Shown in pieces: positions 1 to 11,203 of a stretch of DNA of 64,000 nucleotides. The position numbers were made by a program, and so were the translations under genes. The stretch is from Beta vulgaris subsp. vulgaris. Taxonomy: Eukaryota > Streptophyta > Magnoliopsida > Caryophyllales > Amaranthaceae. Numbering within the stretch: the first letter of the stretch is position 1; every line of letters begins with the position of its first letter. The stretch is taken from NCBI RefSeq assembly GCF_026745355.1, contig NC_079204.1:51632209-51696208 (forward strand), written 5' to 3'. The notes under the pieces were generated by a model that saw only the letters and a program-made list of their open reading frames with translations, searched no databases and was not told where the DNA came from.

Positions 1-789
1 ACTACTCATCTTAAATTGGTGTTCATCCAAGGGTTTCGTTTAGTAATGTGATAGAACCAGGTTGTGTACTACAGCGATGTGGAATGTAGATGAATCATAA
101 TTCAATTTAGCCCAATGGATATAAGATTTGTGGTGGTGGCTGTTGGGGAATGACCTAGGTGACACTCTCGCGAACTCGATGAAAGGGAAAATTAAAGAGA
201 GCTAGGTAACATCTTTGTGGCCTTGCATACTTGATGCTATATTGATGTGCTCAGAATTTGCTTGCTTAGCCTTATTCTGCTACTATTCCAGTTGTGGGCG
301 ATGTGGCTGCTTGAATGGTAGTGAAGACTATCATCTACTGCTTTCAGCCTTTGTTTCGATGGCTATATAAGTACTAGAGGTCTGAAACTTTGTCATTTTG
401 ATGTATTCGTGGACCATCATTTTGGAGAGTAGCATTGAGCTTGTATTTCAGAAAAAAATGCTTACATGGAGTACAAAAAGGTGGAGGAGGATAGCTGAGG
501 GGGAATGGGAGGATGTGCCAACTCCTTTTGTTCTTTTAAAAAAAAAATCCATAAAACCTTTTAGAATTGTTGAATTCAATAGTGAAATGGGTGATGATTC
601 CTTGAAATACACTATAGATAAGCATTGGCAAATCTCCACCCTTACCTGTTCTTCCATCTGAGCCACACGTTCTTTTATTTCTCTCCTCTTTTTCACGTCT
701 CTATTCGGTCTCCTCAATCCTCTCTCCTCTCTCTATTCCTTGCCTCATTAGTTGTCTCTCTCCTCTTTTTCAGTTTTTTTTTTATTGCT
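1..789. other. No gene recognised; leader-like CT-rich tract
   Basis: Short reading frames on both strands around 400-720 overlap each other and have no recognisable motif. Positions about 660-780 are strongly CT-rich (repeated TCTCTCCTC), as in many plant 5' untranslated leaders, and lead directly into the ATG at 790. The rest is unremarkable AT-rich sequence. Confidence 0.4.
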
Positions 790-1133
790 ATGGAGTTATG
801 GAGCGCCATTAAAGGTGAATCTCGCTCTCCTCTTCAATATGACTTGTAGTATTGTGTTTTGCTTTGGATTTTTTATCGATGCTAATTCAGTTCTTGTGAT
901 TGTCATATTTTGAGTTAGGGTTCTTAATTTTTCTTTCCGATTTTTGTAATTTTTTTCTTTTAAAAATCTTTGATCTAATTTGAATTGAAGGGGTGACCAT
1001 GGTTTTGATAGATTTTAGTTTTTGATACAATTTTTTGTGATTTCTCGGTTAGGTTCTCCTTCTACGCCAAATCAAAGCTCTACCTAATCCTATGACCTTC
1101 GATGAAGCTTCCATGTTCGTTAAGGCTTTGCAG
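790..1133 (+). pseudogene. Possible 5' end of an unidentified gene (two short exons)
   Basis: A CT-rich leader precedes ATG at 790, giving a start MELWSAIK and then a GT donor at 815. A second exon-like block at 1053-1133 is flanked by AG and GT and reads without stops as 27 residues containing RQIKALPNPMTFDEASMF. The phases do not agree: exon 1 ends in phase 1, while exon 2 is open only in phase 0. Either the splice choice is wrong or this is a broken gene start. I do not recognise the family. No continuation is visible before the DAHP-synthase fragment at 1.9 kb. Confidence 0.25.
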
Positions 1134-1892
1134 GTTCAATATCTTTCTCTCTTTTTCTAGTGGTAGATCTGGATTTTATACTTTTTGCTTCGTTTTTTTT
1201 TTGTTTGTGATGTTCTATTATTCAATCTTATATGTATTAAATTGATTTTTTCGATCATCGTCGACTTGATTTGCAAGCAAATTTCTTTTTAAAAAGGAAA
1301 TTCAATTTTCGGAGAATTATGTGGATGTTATCAAATTTAATTGTTATGATTGGACATTTTGATATTGTTATATATATGGCGAAGGGAGTTACTGGAGGTG
1401 CTTCATAAGAAGTCTATATTGCGTGCTTGAAATTGAATGATTTGTGAGCTACCATTTTTTTTTTCTTTTGAGGATATTAGTAGAAACCAGCTGGCTCTGT
1501 AGTGGTTTCTTGTTGAGTGTTTATACATGTGTTCGCATTGAAATGTTGAAGCTGCAACATGCAAGGTGAATTGCATTTGGTGCTTACCTGCATTTGGCTT
1601 CTGAGTTATGTTGCCATCATTTTTTCCCTCTTATTAGAATTGTTTGATGGTAAACTATCTTATTCAATTAACTATTATTTATTGCTCTATTTTTTTTTTG
1701 TTCCTTACCTTTTGAGTTTCTATCAATAAATTAGACTATAATGAAGATCTTCAACCCATTTGTTCAGGATCTAAAGGTGTACTTTGGTTGGTTCTGAGGT
1801 TGAAATTTGAGATCCACATGCCTTCAAACTCATCTAAAACGGCTGAGTACATCAAAGTTGATCTTCAACAACACTCCTGAATTCAATTCCCG

Positions 1893-2291
1893 AAAACCCC
1901 TCTAACTGAATTTCTCTCTCGTTCCAATCAAAGCCTTATCATCTTCAAAATCTCCCACAAATAGCACCAACACCCGCAACCCATACCCAAAACGGTCCTT
2001 AGAAGGTTGGAAATCAAAGAAAGCACTTCAACAACCCGAATACCCAGACCCGAATGAGTTGGATTTGGTTCTTAAAACACTTGAATTTTTCCCACCCATT
2101 GTATGTGCAGGTGAAGCTAGAAGCCTTGAAGAAAGAATTGGTCAAGCTGCGATGGGAAAAGTTTTTTTACTTCAAGGTGGAGATTGTGCTGAGAGTTTTA
2201 AGGAGTTTAGTCTAATAATGTTAAAGATTCTTTCAGGCTTCTTCTACAGATGAGTGTTCTTATGTTTGGTGGTTAAATGCTTGTTGTCAAG
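1893..2291 (+). pseudogene. DAHP synthase (class II, plastid type) first-exon pseudogene
   Basis: 3-Deoxy-D-arabino-heptulosonate 7-phosphate synthase catalyses the first step of the shikimate pathway in plastids. The sequence reads through a serine-rich transit-peptide-like stretch, then [36 protein letters not shown] and [15 protein letters not shown], all typical of the plant enzyme. One base appears lost just after SFKEF (about 2206-2213), because the expected continuation ([20 protein letters not shown]) is read in the next frame. A TAA at 2274 replaces the expected Gln codon. The match ends at a GT donor after 2291, where plant genes have their first intron. No later exon follows within reach. 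It is a broken single-exon fragment, probably moved with its genomic context rather than as a processed cDNA. Confidence 0.85.
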
Positions 2292-2948
2292 GTATAAATT
2301 TTTATCCCTTTTTATGCAAATTTTGTTGTATTTGATTAATCTGTTTGAGTGATTGATATTTTAAATCGTGGGGTCTTTTTTTATCTTCTGTTTTAGGGGT
2401 TATTTTTTGGAGATTGAAAAGCAAAGGTGGATGACCTTGAATTTAACTTGAATCATATCAGGTCCTAATCTTATATTGTCATTTGATGTGTCTCTGATTT
2501 GATGTCTAAAATAAACCAAAGCAACAACTTTGAGAAGAATAAGGTTAATACAAATGACCCCTCAAAAAAGTTGATTCAATACTATCTAATTAATTGTATT
2601 ATGAAGCCTAACAATACATAAACTAGAAGTGCCCTTAGTGAGGCTACTTGGATGGAATATCTTTGTGACTAATGTGATCTTTTGTGTGGGAATTGATCCC
2701 TAATTGATGCGAATTCTGCCCTTATTTGGATGAGATCTTAAGTAATATGTGATGGAATTTGCTTACTTGTAATACCACCTGCCTAAGGAATACATATATG
2801 TCATATTCTTGTTTCTATTGGCATTGAGAGGTAGGTAGTGCTGGTGTATAACTTCTCTTCCCTTTCTCCTTTTTAAATAATGGGACATGCATTGCTTAAC
2901 GTAAGTAGTTGTATTGATGTGGAAAAACTTAGTCTTCTTGATTATGTG
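2292..2948. other. No gene seen
   Basis: AT-rich sequence after the DAHP-synthase fragment. It could be remains of that gene's first intron. No coding block or clear repeat is visible. Confidence 0.4.
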
Positions 2949-3633
2949 TAGGGGTGTTAACGAGCCGAACCTGAATAGGCTCGACTCGAGAAGGGGCAGG
3001 ACCAGGCTCAAAAATATGGGCTCGGCTCGAGCTCGAAACAAAAAAATCCAGCTCGGCTCGAGAAAGTTTGTGAACTATTAGGCTCGAAAAAAAGCGCGAG
3101 AAAAATTTATATGTATTTCGACGAGACTGTTTTGTGGAATACAGGACTACAACAAAAAAAAGGAATACATGACTATAGTAGATGAAATTAGCCAAAACAA
3201 AGTTGGCTAACTCAAAGAAATTCACCTACAACACTTATATATCAAAGGAGGAAATAAAATAAAAGGTAAAAGAAAAACAAAAATAAGAAAGGGAGGAGAA
3301 AGCACTCAGGATGAAGAAACGAAAAACAAAAAAGACGTAATTCATGAGATGACATCAACCAAAACAAAGTTGGTTGCTTGCATGTTGCTGCTTGCCGCAC
3401 ACTTCTTGCCGGCACTATGAGGCACACCAAGTCTCAGCCCCCAAGTGTGCAAATGGTAGATTAGGGATTTAGGGTTGAAGCTAAATAAAAACCCTTGAAC
3501 GGCTGGGAAGTTGATATTCCTTTCTATACTTAGGTATTTGTTTTTGTATTTTTAGGTCGTTTGGAAATTTTTTGGTTTGTATTTTTTTTGTGGGCTGGAG
3601 TGAATTTATGATCCGAGTTGGAATAATAATCAA

Positions 3634-4226
3634 CTAGAATTATTTGCACGCGATGCGTGCTTGAATTTTTTTTTCGAAACAGAAACTCGATTTGCTTCGG
3701 CATAAGAGTCAAAATTTGAACATTAATTAGACATGCGAAGTATATAATTGTTTTAGTTGCAAAATTTGATTGGTTTAGTTTCTCTCACTCAAGTCTCTCA
3801 CCATTTTTTTTTTTTTACTTTTCAAAGTTAAATTCTATGAACAAAATAGAAAAGTTATTGAATTTATTTATGATTTCTAATATTATAATTTTTTAGTTGA
3901 TTTTGAATTAAGTACAATACTTCATAAATTGTAAAGAAAATAGACACTTTGATTTCAAGTCAATTTTTTCATAGGTTGTAGTTTGTAAGTGAATTTTTAA
4001 GTTTTTGTAAAGTTTTCTCATTTTAGTGATTTGCGTAACATAAATTATGCAATTTTATTATGATTTTAGTTGACTTGTGAGTAATTGTTACAATTATATT
4101 TTTGATATTTTTAATTGAAACCGCCTTTGATTTGTAAGTGAATTTGTAATTTAGAATGTGAAGGGGGTAACATAGTCTCTTCATTCGGGGACACCATAGC
4201 TTCCCCCTTCCCTTATATAATAGAGA
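3634..4226 (-). mobile_element. Non-autonomous Helitron inside the hAT-like element
   Basis: Read on the minus strand it begins A|TCTCTATTATATAAGG and ends with the hairpin GCACGCATCGCGTGC, about ten bases, then CTAG|T. These are the three Helitron hallmarks: 5' TC, a 3' hairpin with CTAG, and insertion between A and T. It carries no gene. Confidence 0.65.
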
Positions 4227-4831
4227 TATGTTTTACTTTAATTCTTGAATGATATTTTACATAAACCTTTTTACCTTTTTACCTTTTTACCTTGATAATT
4301 AATCGCTATTATATAATAGAAAAAAATAAGTCCAAATATATGTAAAAGTTTCATTATATATATATAGAAAACACTATAAAAAAGTAAATAATTTTTTTTT
4401 CTTGTCTAACTTCTAAATTCTGATTTCACTAAATATACACCTCTATTTTTTTATCACGACCCACCATTAATTGTGAATGGTTCTTGAGAATAGTGATTTG
4501 TAAGTAAATTTTGGTAAATGTTTTTGTATGTATTGACGTTCTAGGTTATTAGCTAGTTTTAGTTTGTATGTTAATTTTAATAAAGTTTTTTTGATTATTT
4601 GAGTGATTTGCGTGATTTTTATAACGTGATTTTCTCAATTGTGTGGGTGATTTGTAAAGTTTCTTCTTTTAAGTGATTTGTGAGTGAGTGTTGTAAATTT
4701 ATTTTCGGTAGTTTTCTTTGAGTGCCGATTTTGATTTTGACATTCCTTTTGTAATTTAGAATGAGAATGGGGGCAAAATAGGCGTTTCAAAAGAGGACAC
4801 CATTGCTCCCCCTTCCCTTATATAATAGAGA
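4227..4831 (-). mobile_element. Second, related Helitron 5' portion
   Basis: The 80 bp ending at 4831 repeats the end of the preceding Helitron (GGACACCAT, then CTCCCCCTTCCCTTATATAATAGAGA with small changes). On the minus strand it again starts TCTCTATTATATAAGGG. I do not see a second hairpin plus CTAG, so this copy looks 3'-truncated or abuts the first. Confidence 0.45.
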
Positions 4832-5036
4832 TATATAAGACAATATGTTGAAATGTACCGAACATGTTTGTGAGCTTTCGAGCCGAACTCCACTAGACTC
4901 AAGCTAGGCTCGACCCGTTAAGGCCTCGAGCCGAACTCGTACTCGAATCGAGCCATCTTGAGTCGAGCTTGGACCTAGTTTTGACCGAGCCGAATACATA
5001 TACTTTGCGAGCCACCGTGGCTCATTAGCACCCCTA

Positions 5037-5480
5037 GCACCATTACAACATACTTCAGTCTTAAAAAAGTAATGACATCAAAATACCCGTTTTTTTCATA
5101 TTCCTCGCCACAATATTCTATTACTATCTTTCCATTTGCATCTTATGTGGTTAGTTTGTGTTTCACAACAATTCCCTCTTCTTCTCCTTCGCTGGGAATC
5201 TCATGACAATCTATAATTTTTTTTTTCTGGAAAAAGTGTAATCGTTTGCTTGTTTAATAGAGTTTTTCGCTGTTTAATCAGTGATAGTAATTGGTAGAAT
5301 TTGAATCGGGCTCTAAAGACAATTATTCTTCATGAGTTTTTTTTTGGCTATGTATAACGAGGAGAAATGCCTAAATGAGATTTTCTGAACATTTTTTGTT
5401 CAGACCATTTTTTGTGGTACATTCAGCAAACTTTTAGTATATATTATTCCAAAATTATGTGCTTAGCCACTGCTAATGTT
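5037..5480. other. No gene seen
   Basis: AT-rich intergenic DNA with several poly-T runs between the hAT-like element and the first unit of the triplicated region. Confidence 0.4.
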
Positions 5481-5778
5481 GAAACTCTTGTTGCTACTAC
5501 TTTTTCGGTGCTTTAAACAAAATTGGAGATTAGACAAAACAAAAATAGGCAGCAAACTTGGTAGAGTATAACCAACCCAAAATTGAAACAAAGATCCCTA
5601 GCCCTATACAACTCTTGTTTCTAGCCTGCTACTATATATACTTTTCCGATGTTTTTTTTGGAAGTCAACCTTTTCTTCCTTACATCCTCACCACAAGCAC
5701 TCGAAAATTCAAAGCACCAAACTTATAAAAATTCGAAGCAGCAAAATTTTCACAGAGAATACTTCCTTGATAGTATTC

Positions 5779-6135
5779 TGTAGGAAATATTTATGTAGAA
5801 GTGTAGTGGGATTGATTTTATTTTATAAGTGATTGATGGATGAAGTTGAATATGGAGATGCAATGGGAGTGAGTTGGGTTTGTAATATTGTTGTTGTTAT
5901 TGCTTGTATATTGCTATTACATTAGGTGGCTATTTATAGCCTTGGTATGTCGGTCAAGTCATCAACCAACTAAGGCAAGATTTTCTTTTCATTATTTCTA
6001 GATTACTCTAGCTAGCCTAGGTAGTAGTATTGTAGATTATTCTAGGCATTAAAGATCTAGAGTTTTCTAGCTAATCTACACCTTGACACATATTATAGAT
6101 ATTTGCCTAGATTTTTCTAGATTAATACTTTAACA
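5779..6135. mobile_element. Solo LTR (357 bp) with TATTC target duplication
   Basis: Comparison with the uninterrupted copy near 7528 shows an exact insertion. It starts TGTAGGAAATATT, ends TTTAACA, and is flanked on both sides by TATTC (5774-5778 and 6136-6140). TG...CA ends with a 5-bp duplication and no internal region indicate a solo LTR left by recombination. A TTTATAGCC promoter-like motif lies near 5930. It lies about 18 bp beyond the stop codon of the neighbouring minus-strand frame, so it would fall in that gene's 3' flank. Confidence 0.9.
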
Positions 6136-6152
6136 TATTCTTGTTGTTGTCT

Positions 6153-6790
6153 TCATACTCTTAAAATCATATTACATAATAAGTTGGGGTTTACTCTTTT
6201 CATTATGCCATTTTCTATTTTGATTTCACACCAAGGAAGCATGTCTTTTTCTGCTTTTTCAAGCTCTTCTTTCTTTTCTTGATCATCCTCATCATCTTCA
6301 AATTTGTCGAGTGCCTTTTGATATTTGTCTATGGTTATACCTCTTTTCTTCCACGACCTTATGACAGATTTAAGATAGACATCTAGCAACACATTAAACG
6401 AGTAAAGTGTGGGGTCAATGTGAGGTTTAATGTGTCCAAAGACAAGTGGCGACCTTGCTGCCTCCGAGAAGTGTACACATATAGTTCCAAAATCTTCAAA
6501 CTTAGCCTTGTCTCTTGAACATCTAAACAAGCTTTCTAGAAGAGAGGCACTATCGATCTTGATTTTGGCATTTTGTAAAGCCCCTTTGAATTTGTTGTAA
6601 TTCCCATCATGATGCAAACTTGTTGCTCATTGTATAGGAAGTTTGCTTTTTCTCACTTCTTTCCACTCCCCTGTTATTTTTTGGGCTATATGATAGCCAT
6701 TTTGCTTGACAAAAAGCAACTCTAAGTTGAACTCAACACCGTTAAAAACGGACTCGACTACAACTATAAAGACTTTGTGGGGGTGTATTA
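6153..6790 (-). pseudogene. Ribosome-inactivating-protein-like fragment, copy 1
   Basis: The family (PF00161) comprises rRNA N-glycosidases acting on the sarcin-ricin loop. Visible landmarks are GNYNKFKG, the catalytic-type helix HFSEAAR with Glu and Arg in the expected spacing, then a SWKK tryptophan block, followed by a Lys/Glu/Asp-rich stretch (DDEDDQEKKEEL) unlike secreted family members. The main open part is 154 codons (6153-6617). An in-frame TGA at 6627-6629 separates it from a further in-frame upstream stretch containing FVKQNGYHIAQ. No signal peptide or convincing ATG is seen, so the N-terminus is missing. Family assignment is by motif recognition only and the fold match is moderate. 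Confidence 0.55.
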
Positions 6791-6859
6791 AAAATCAAAA
6801 TTTTAAAAAATGCGGACCAAATATTTTTTTTTCGGTTTGGACCAAAAAATCAAACATTC

Positions 6860-7250
6860 AAAAGGGTAACAAAGAATCTTTTTCTGGCTATTGATGTGGT
6901 GTGCTAAGAATTCACTAGAAAGAGAATTAACAACAAAAAATGGAACCAAATAGGGGATAATCTTATATTAATTAGATCAAGGAATATACAATGAATACAA
7001 GCATAGCTTCATTTGAAGGAAGCTGCTATCCAGATTTCACTCACCAAATATCATTTTGCTTAACCAATAGACCCATCCTCCACTATTTTTTATATTCTCC
7101 CGGTTCTTTCTTGCTATTCACTCTATTGCAATTCAAATACCTCTCTGCCAAAATATCAGAGTACTGAGACAGCAGCATCTTTTCTAACCAACTTCAAAAA
7201 TTGATTATTGATGACTGACCTAAAATTGTTAAACAAAAACTCTTGCTGCT
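6860..7250. repeat. Spacer between triplicated units 1 and 2
   Basis: This spacer (from GGGTAACAAAGAATC to AAAAACTCTTGCTGCTA) is repeated almost unchanged at about 8410-8795 between units 2 and 3. It contains no reading frame of note. Confidence 0.7.
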
Positions 7251-7546
7251 AGTATTTTTTCGGTGCTTTAAACAAAATTGGAGATTCGACAAAACAAAAA
7301 TAGGCAACAAACTTGGTAGAGTATAACCAACCCAAAATTGAAACAAAGATCCCTAGCCCTATACAACTCTTGTTTATAGCCTGCTATTATATATACTTTT
7401 TCGATTATTTTTTTTGCAAGGCAACCTTTTCTTCCTTACAACCTCACCACAAGCACTCGAAAATTCAAAGCACCAAACTTTTAAAAATTCGAAGCAGCAA
7501 AATTTTCACAGAGAATACTTCCTTGATAGTATTCTTGTTGTTGTCT

Positions 7547-8150
7547 TCATACTCTTAAAATCATATTACATAATAAGTTGGGGCTTACTCTTTTCATTAT
7601 GCCATTTTCTGTTTTGATTTCACACCAAGGAAACATGTCTTTTTCTGCTTTTTCAAGCTCTTCTTTCTTCTCTTGATCATCCTCATCATCTTCAAATTTG
7701 TCGAGTGCCTTTTGATATTTGTCTATGGTTATACCTCTTTTCTTCCACGACCTTATGACAGATTTAAGATAGACATCTAGCAACACATTAAACGAGTAAA
7801 GTGTGGGGTCAATGTGAGGTTTAATGTGTCCAAAGACAAGTGGCGACCTTGCTGCCTCCGAGAAGTGTACACAGATAGTTCCAAAATCTTCAAACTTAGC
7901 CTTGTCTCTTGAAGATCTAAACAAGCTTTCTAGAAGAGAGGCACTGCCGACCTTGATTTTAGCATTTTTAAACCCCTTTGAATTTGTTGTAATTCCCATC
8001 ATGATGCAAACTTGTTGCTCATTGTATAGGAAGTTTGCTTTTTCTCACTTCTTTCCACTCCCCTGTTATTTTTTGGGCTATATGATAGCTATTTTGATTG
8101 ACAAAAAGCAACTCTAAGTTGAACTCAACACCGTTAAAAAACTCGACTAC
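7547..8150 (-). pseudogene. Ribosome-inactivating-protein-like fragment, copy 2
   Basis: Nearly identical to the copies on either side, with the same HFSEAAR, SWKK and acidic/basic tail motifs. The open stretch is 151 codons (7547-8002). It shares the TGA of copy 1 in the upstream part. It also has a small deletion near 7965-7972 that shifts the frame just before the GNYN region, so its apparent N-terminus is out of frame with the family. It carries no insertion downstream and shows the pre-insertion state of the solo LTR site. Confidence 0.55.
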
Positions 8151-9198
8151 AACTATACTTTATGGGGGTGTACTAAAAATCAAAATTTTAAAAAATGCGG
8201 ACCAAATATTTTTTTTTCGGTCTGGACCAAAAATCAAACATTCAAAAAAATTTGGACCTAATTAGGGCCTTAATATGTGAGTTCGCACTTAGGCCTCCAA
8301 AATCTCATAAACGGGCCCGGGGGATTATGTTTTCCTCCTGAAACGGTATTTGTTACTTAACACTCAGACCATCCTGTACTGGACATTATGCATTGGTTAT
8401 AGTCAGTGAAGGGTAACAAGGAATATTTTTCTGGCTATTGTTGTGGTGTGCTAAGAATTCACTAGAAAGAGAATTAACAGCAAAAAATGGAACCAAATAG
8501 GGGATAATCTTATATTAATTAGATCAAGGAATATACAATGAAAACAAGCATAGCTTCATTTGAAGGAAGCTGCTATCCAGATTTCATTCACCAAATATCC
8601 TTTTGCTTAACCAATAGACCCATCCTCCACTATTTTTTATATTCTCCCGGTTCTTTCTTGTTATTCAATCTATTGCAATTCAAATACCTCTCTGCCAAAA
8701 TATCAGAGTACTGAGACAGCAGCATCTTTTCTAACCAACTTCAAAAATTGATTATTGATAACTGACCTAAAATTGTTAAACAAAAACTCTTGCTGCTACT
8801 ACTTTTTCGGTGCTTTAAACAAAATTGGAGATTAGACAAAACAAAAATAGGCAGCAAACTTGGTAGAGTATAACCAACCCAAAATTGAAACAAAGATTCC
8901 TAGCCCTATACAACTCTTGTTTCTAGCCTGCTACTATATATACTTTTCCGATGTTTTTTTTTGCAAGTCAACCTTTTCTTCCTTACATCCTCACCACAAG
9001 CACTCGAAAATTCAAAGCACCAAACTTATAGAAATTCGAAGCAGCACAATTTTCACAGAGAATAGTTCCTTGATAGTATTCTTGTTGTTGTCTTCATACT
9101 CTTAAAATCATACTACATAATAAGTTGGGGCTTACTCTTTTCATTATGCCATTTTCTGTTTTGATTTCACACCAAGGAAGCATGTATTTTTCTGCTTT

Positions 9199-9730
9199 TT
9201 AAAGCTCTTCTTTCTTCTCTTGATCATCCTCATCATCTTCAAATTTGTCGAGTGCCGTTTGATATTTGTCTATGGTTATACCTCTTTTCTTCCACGACCT
9301 TATGACGGATTTAAGATAGACATCTAGCAACACATTAAACGAGTAAAGTATGGGGTCAATGTGAGGTTTAATGTGTCCAAAGACAAGTGGCGACCTTGCT
9401 GCCTCCGAGAAGTGTACACAGATAGTTCCAAAATCTTCAAACTTAGCCTTGTCTCTTGAACATCTAAACAAGCTTTCTAGAAGAGAGGCACTACCGACCT
9501 TGATTTTGGCATTTTGTAAAGCCCCTTTGAATTTGTTGTAATTCCCATCATGATGCAAACTTGTTGCTCCTTGTATAGGAAGTTTGCTTTTTCTCACTTC
9601 TTTCCACTCCCCTGTTATTTTTTGGGCTATATGATAGCCATTTTGCTTGACAAAAAGCAACTCTAAGTTGAATTCAACACCGTTAAAAACGGACTCGACT
9701 ACAACTATAAAGACTTTGTGGGGGTGTACT
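9199..9730 (-). pseudogene. Ribosome-inactivating-protein-like fragment, copy 3
   Basis: This copy lacks the upstream TGA shared by copies 1 and 2 (it has a Gly codon there). The frame therefore runs back through FVKQNGYHIAQ and further to a FIVVVESVF stretch near 9715, still without a good ATG. At 9199-9201 a nonsense change (TAA where the others have GAA) removes the last 30 or so codons. Each of the three copies is thus broken differently. HFSEAAR and SWKK motifs are present. None of the three looks able to encode a full family member, and the annotation as pseudogenes is an inference from the breaks. Confidence 0.55.
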
Positions 9731-9933
9731 AAAAATCAAAATTTTAAAAAATGCGGACCAAATATTTATTTTTCGGTCTGGACCAAAAATCAAACATTCA
9801 AAGAAATTTGGACCTAATTAGGGCCTTAATATGTGAGTTCGCCCTTAGGCCTCCAAAATCTCATAAACGGGTCTGGGGGGATTATGTTTCCCTCTTGAAA
9901 CGGTATTTGTTACTTATTAACACTCAGACCAAA

Positions 9934-10403
9934 TGTAAAAGATGCCTTGAATTTTTGTGCTTAGAAGATGTTCGTCGAAATGCACAAGAGAAAAGTTGTA
10001 AGGGCGCAGACTCGAAAACCCGCGGACGCAGGCTCGATCCCGCGGGCGAAAGAATTCGTCGATGTGCAGCAGGCTGAAATACCGCAGGCACAGGGTCGAC
10101 CCCGCAGGTGGGCAGAACTTTCGTGAGTCTAGGGATGGCTGGCTGCGGGCGCGGGTCGGGCGGACGAAAAATAACGCGGAAACGCGTTTTCTATTGTGGG
10201 TATAAATAGGTTATTTATATCTTAGGGTTTTAGACTACAAATTAGTCTTTTTTCTCTCTGTAATCTGGTTTTCCTCACATAATAAAATATTCTCCCTCTC
10301 TCTGCCGTGGATGTAGCCAAATTGGTGAACTACGTAAATCTTTTGTCTGTTTTTATCGCTTTTTGCATTCATAATTTGTTTCTCTCTCACGTCTGTTATA
10401 ACA
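9934..10403 (+). repeat. 5' LTR of the Copia element
   Basis: 470 bp, TG...CA. It contains a GC-rich internal duplication around CCCGCGGACGCAGGCTCGA and CCCGCGGGCG, and a TATAAATAGG promoter motif near 10200. Confidence 0.9.
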
Positions 10404-10422
10404 AATTAGTATCAGAGTTTTG
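10404..10422 (+). promoter_or_regulatory. Primer-binding site (initiator tRNA-Met type)
   Basis: Directly after the 5' LTR, the stretch TTAGTATCAGAG matches the common plant TGGTATCAGAGC primer-binding site with changes at its first bases. Confidence 0.7.
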
Positions 10423-10444
10423 GTGATCGATCTGTGTGAGAAAG

Positions 10445-11175
10445 ATGTATGGGGTGAATGTCAAAATCGATAAATTTATTGGGAGGAATAGTTTTAGTCT
10501 GTGGCAGATCAAGATGCGGGCGTTACTGAAGCAACAAGGGTTGTGGGCACCGTTGGCAAAGAAAGCAATGGATTCAGTCACCGCTGATATGGTCGTTCTG
10601 GAGGAGAAGACTCATTAAACGATTATGTTGTGTCTGGAAGATGATATAATCACTGAAGTCGCGGAGGAGGAAACCGCATCTGGTCTGTGGTTGAAATTGG
10701 AGAGTTTGTATATGACAAAATCTCTAACCAACAAGTTGATGATGAAGCAACGTCTGTTCAACCTGCGTATGTAGGAAGGTACGTCTCTAAGGGATCATCT
10801 AGATAAACTGAATATCATCTTGCTAGATCTGCGAAATATTGATGTTAAAGTAGATGATGAGGATGCTGCTTTAATATTGTTGGTATCTTTGCCTCTATCA
10901 TATGAGAATTTTGTGGATTCTTTTATTGTTGGGAAAGATAGTTAGTCGTTAGAAGAAGTAAGATCTGCTCTGCATACTAGAGAGATTCATTATAAGGCGT
11001 CTGGTACAGGTACAGTCGATCAGGCTGCTGGATTAGTAGCCAGTAGTAATGGACATGAGAATTTGGGGAAGAAATCCAGGAAATCGTCTTCTAGGGGTCC
11101 TAAACCTAATGATGTCTGTAATTACTGTAAGGAAATGGGGCATTAGAAAAGGGAGTGTCCTAAGAAAAAGAAGCA
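10445..11175 (+). pseudogene. Copia gag remnant
   Basis: The start reads MYGVNVKIDKFIGRNSFSLW and then IKMRALLKQQGLW, the typical N-terminus of Copia Gag (DUF4219/UBN2 type). A TAA at 10616-10618 ends this stretch; later Gag segments continue in other frames. The nucleocapsid zinc knuckle is present near 11115-11165 as CNYCKEMGH...KRECP, but a TAG at 11144-11146 falls right after its histidine. Gag therefore cannot be made as one protein. Confidence 0.85.
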
Positions 11176-11203
11176 GGAGGATAAGAATGAAGGTTCTGCT
11201 GCT

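Larger units (their letters stand above)
2949..5036. mobile_element. Non-autonomous hAT-like element with GGCTCG-rich ends
   Basis: The left end TAGGGGTGTTAACGAGCC is matched in inverse at the right end, whose reverse complement reads TAGGGGTGCTAATGAGCC. Both ends continue inward for over 150 bp as arrays of GGCTCG/CGAGCC motifs, as in many plant hAT elements. No transposase is encoded. The immediate 8-bp flanks (ATTATGTG and GCACCATT) do not match, so the target duplication is lost or one end is mis-set. Two Helitron-like 5' ends lie inside (see 3634-4226 and 4227-4831). Confidence 0.6.
5481..9928. repeat. Tandem triplication of a roughly 1.5-kb unit
   Basis: Three direct copies begin near 5490, 7245 and 8795 with the shared block TTTTTCGGTGCTTTAAACAA. 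Each contains a left spacer, a minus-strand reading frame like a ribosome-inactivating protein, and a right spacer with GGACCAAATAT. The step is about 1.55 kb from copy 2 to copy 3. It is about 1.75 kb from copy 1 to copy 2, because copy 1 has gained a 357-bp LTR and lost about 165 bp near 6862. Copies 2 and 3 share the block around TTAGGCCTCCAAAATCTC that copy 1 lacks. Copy 3 runs up to the Copia insertion. Confidence 0.85.
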
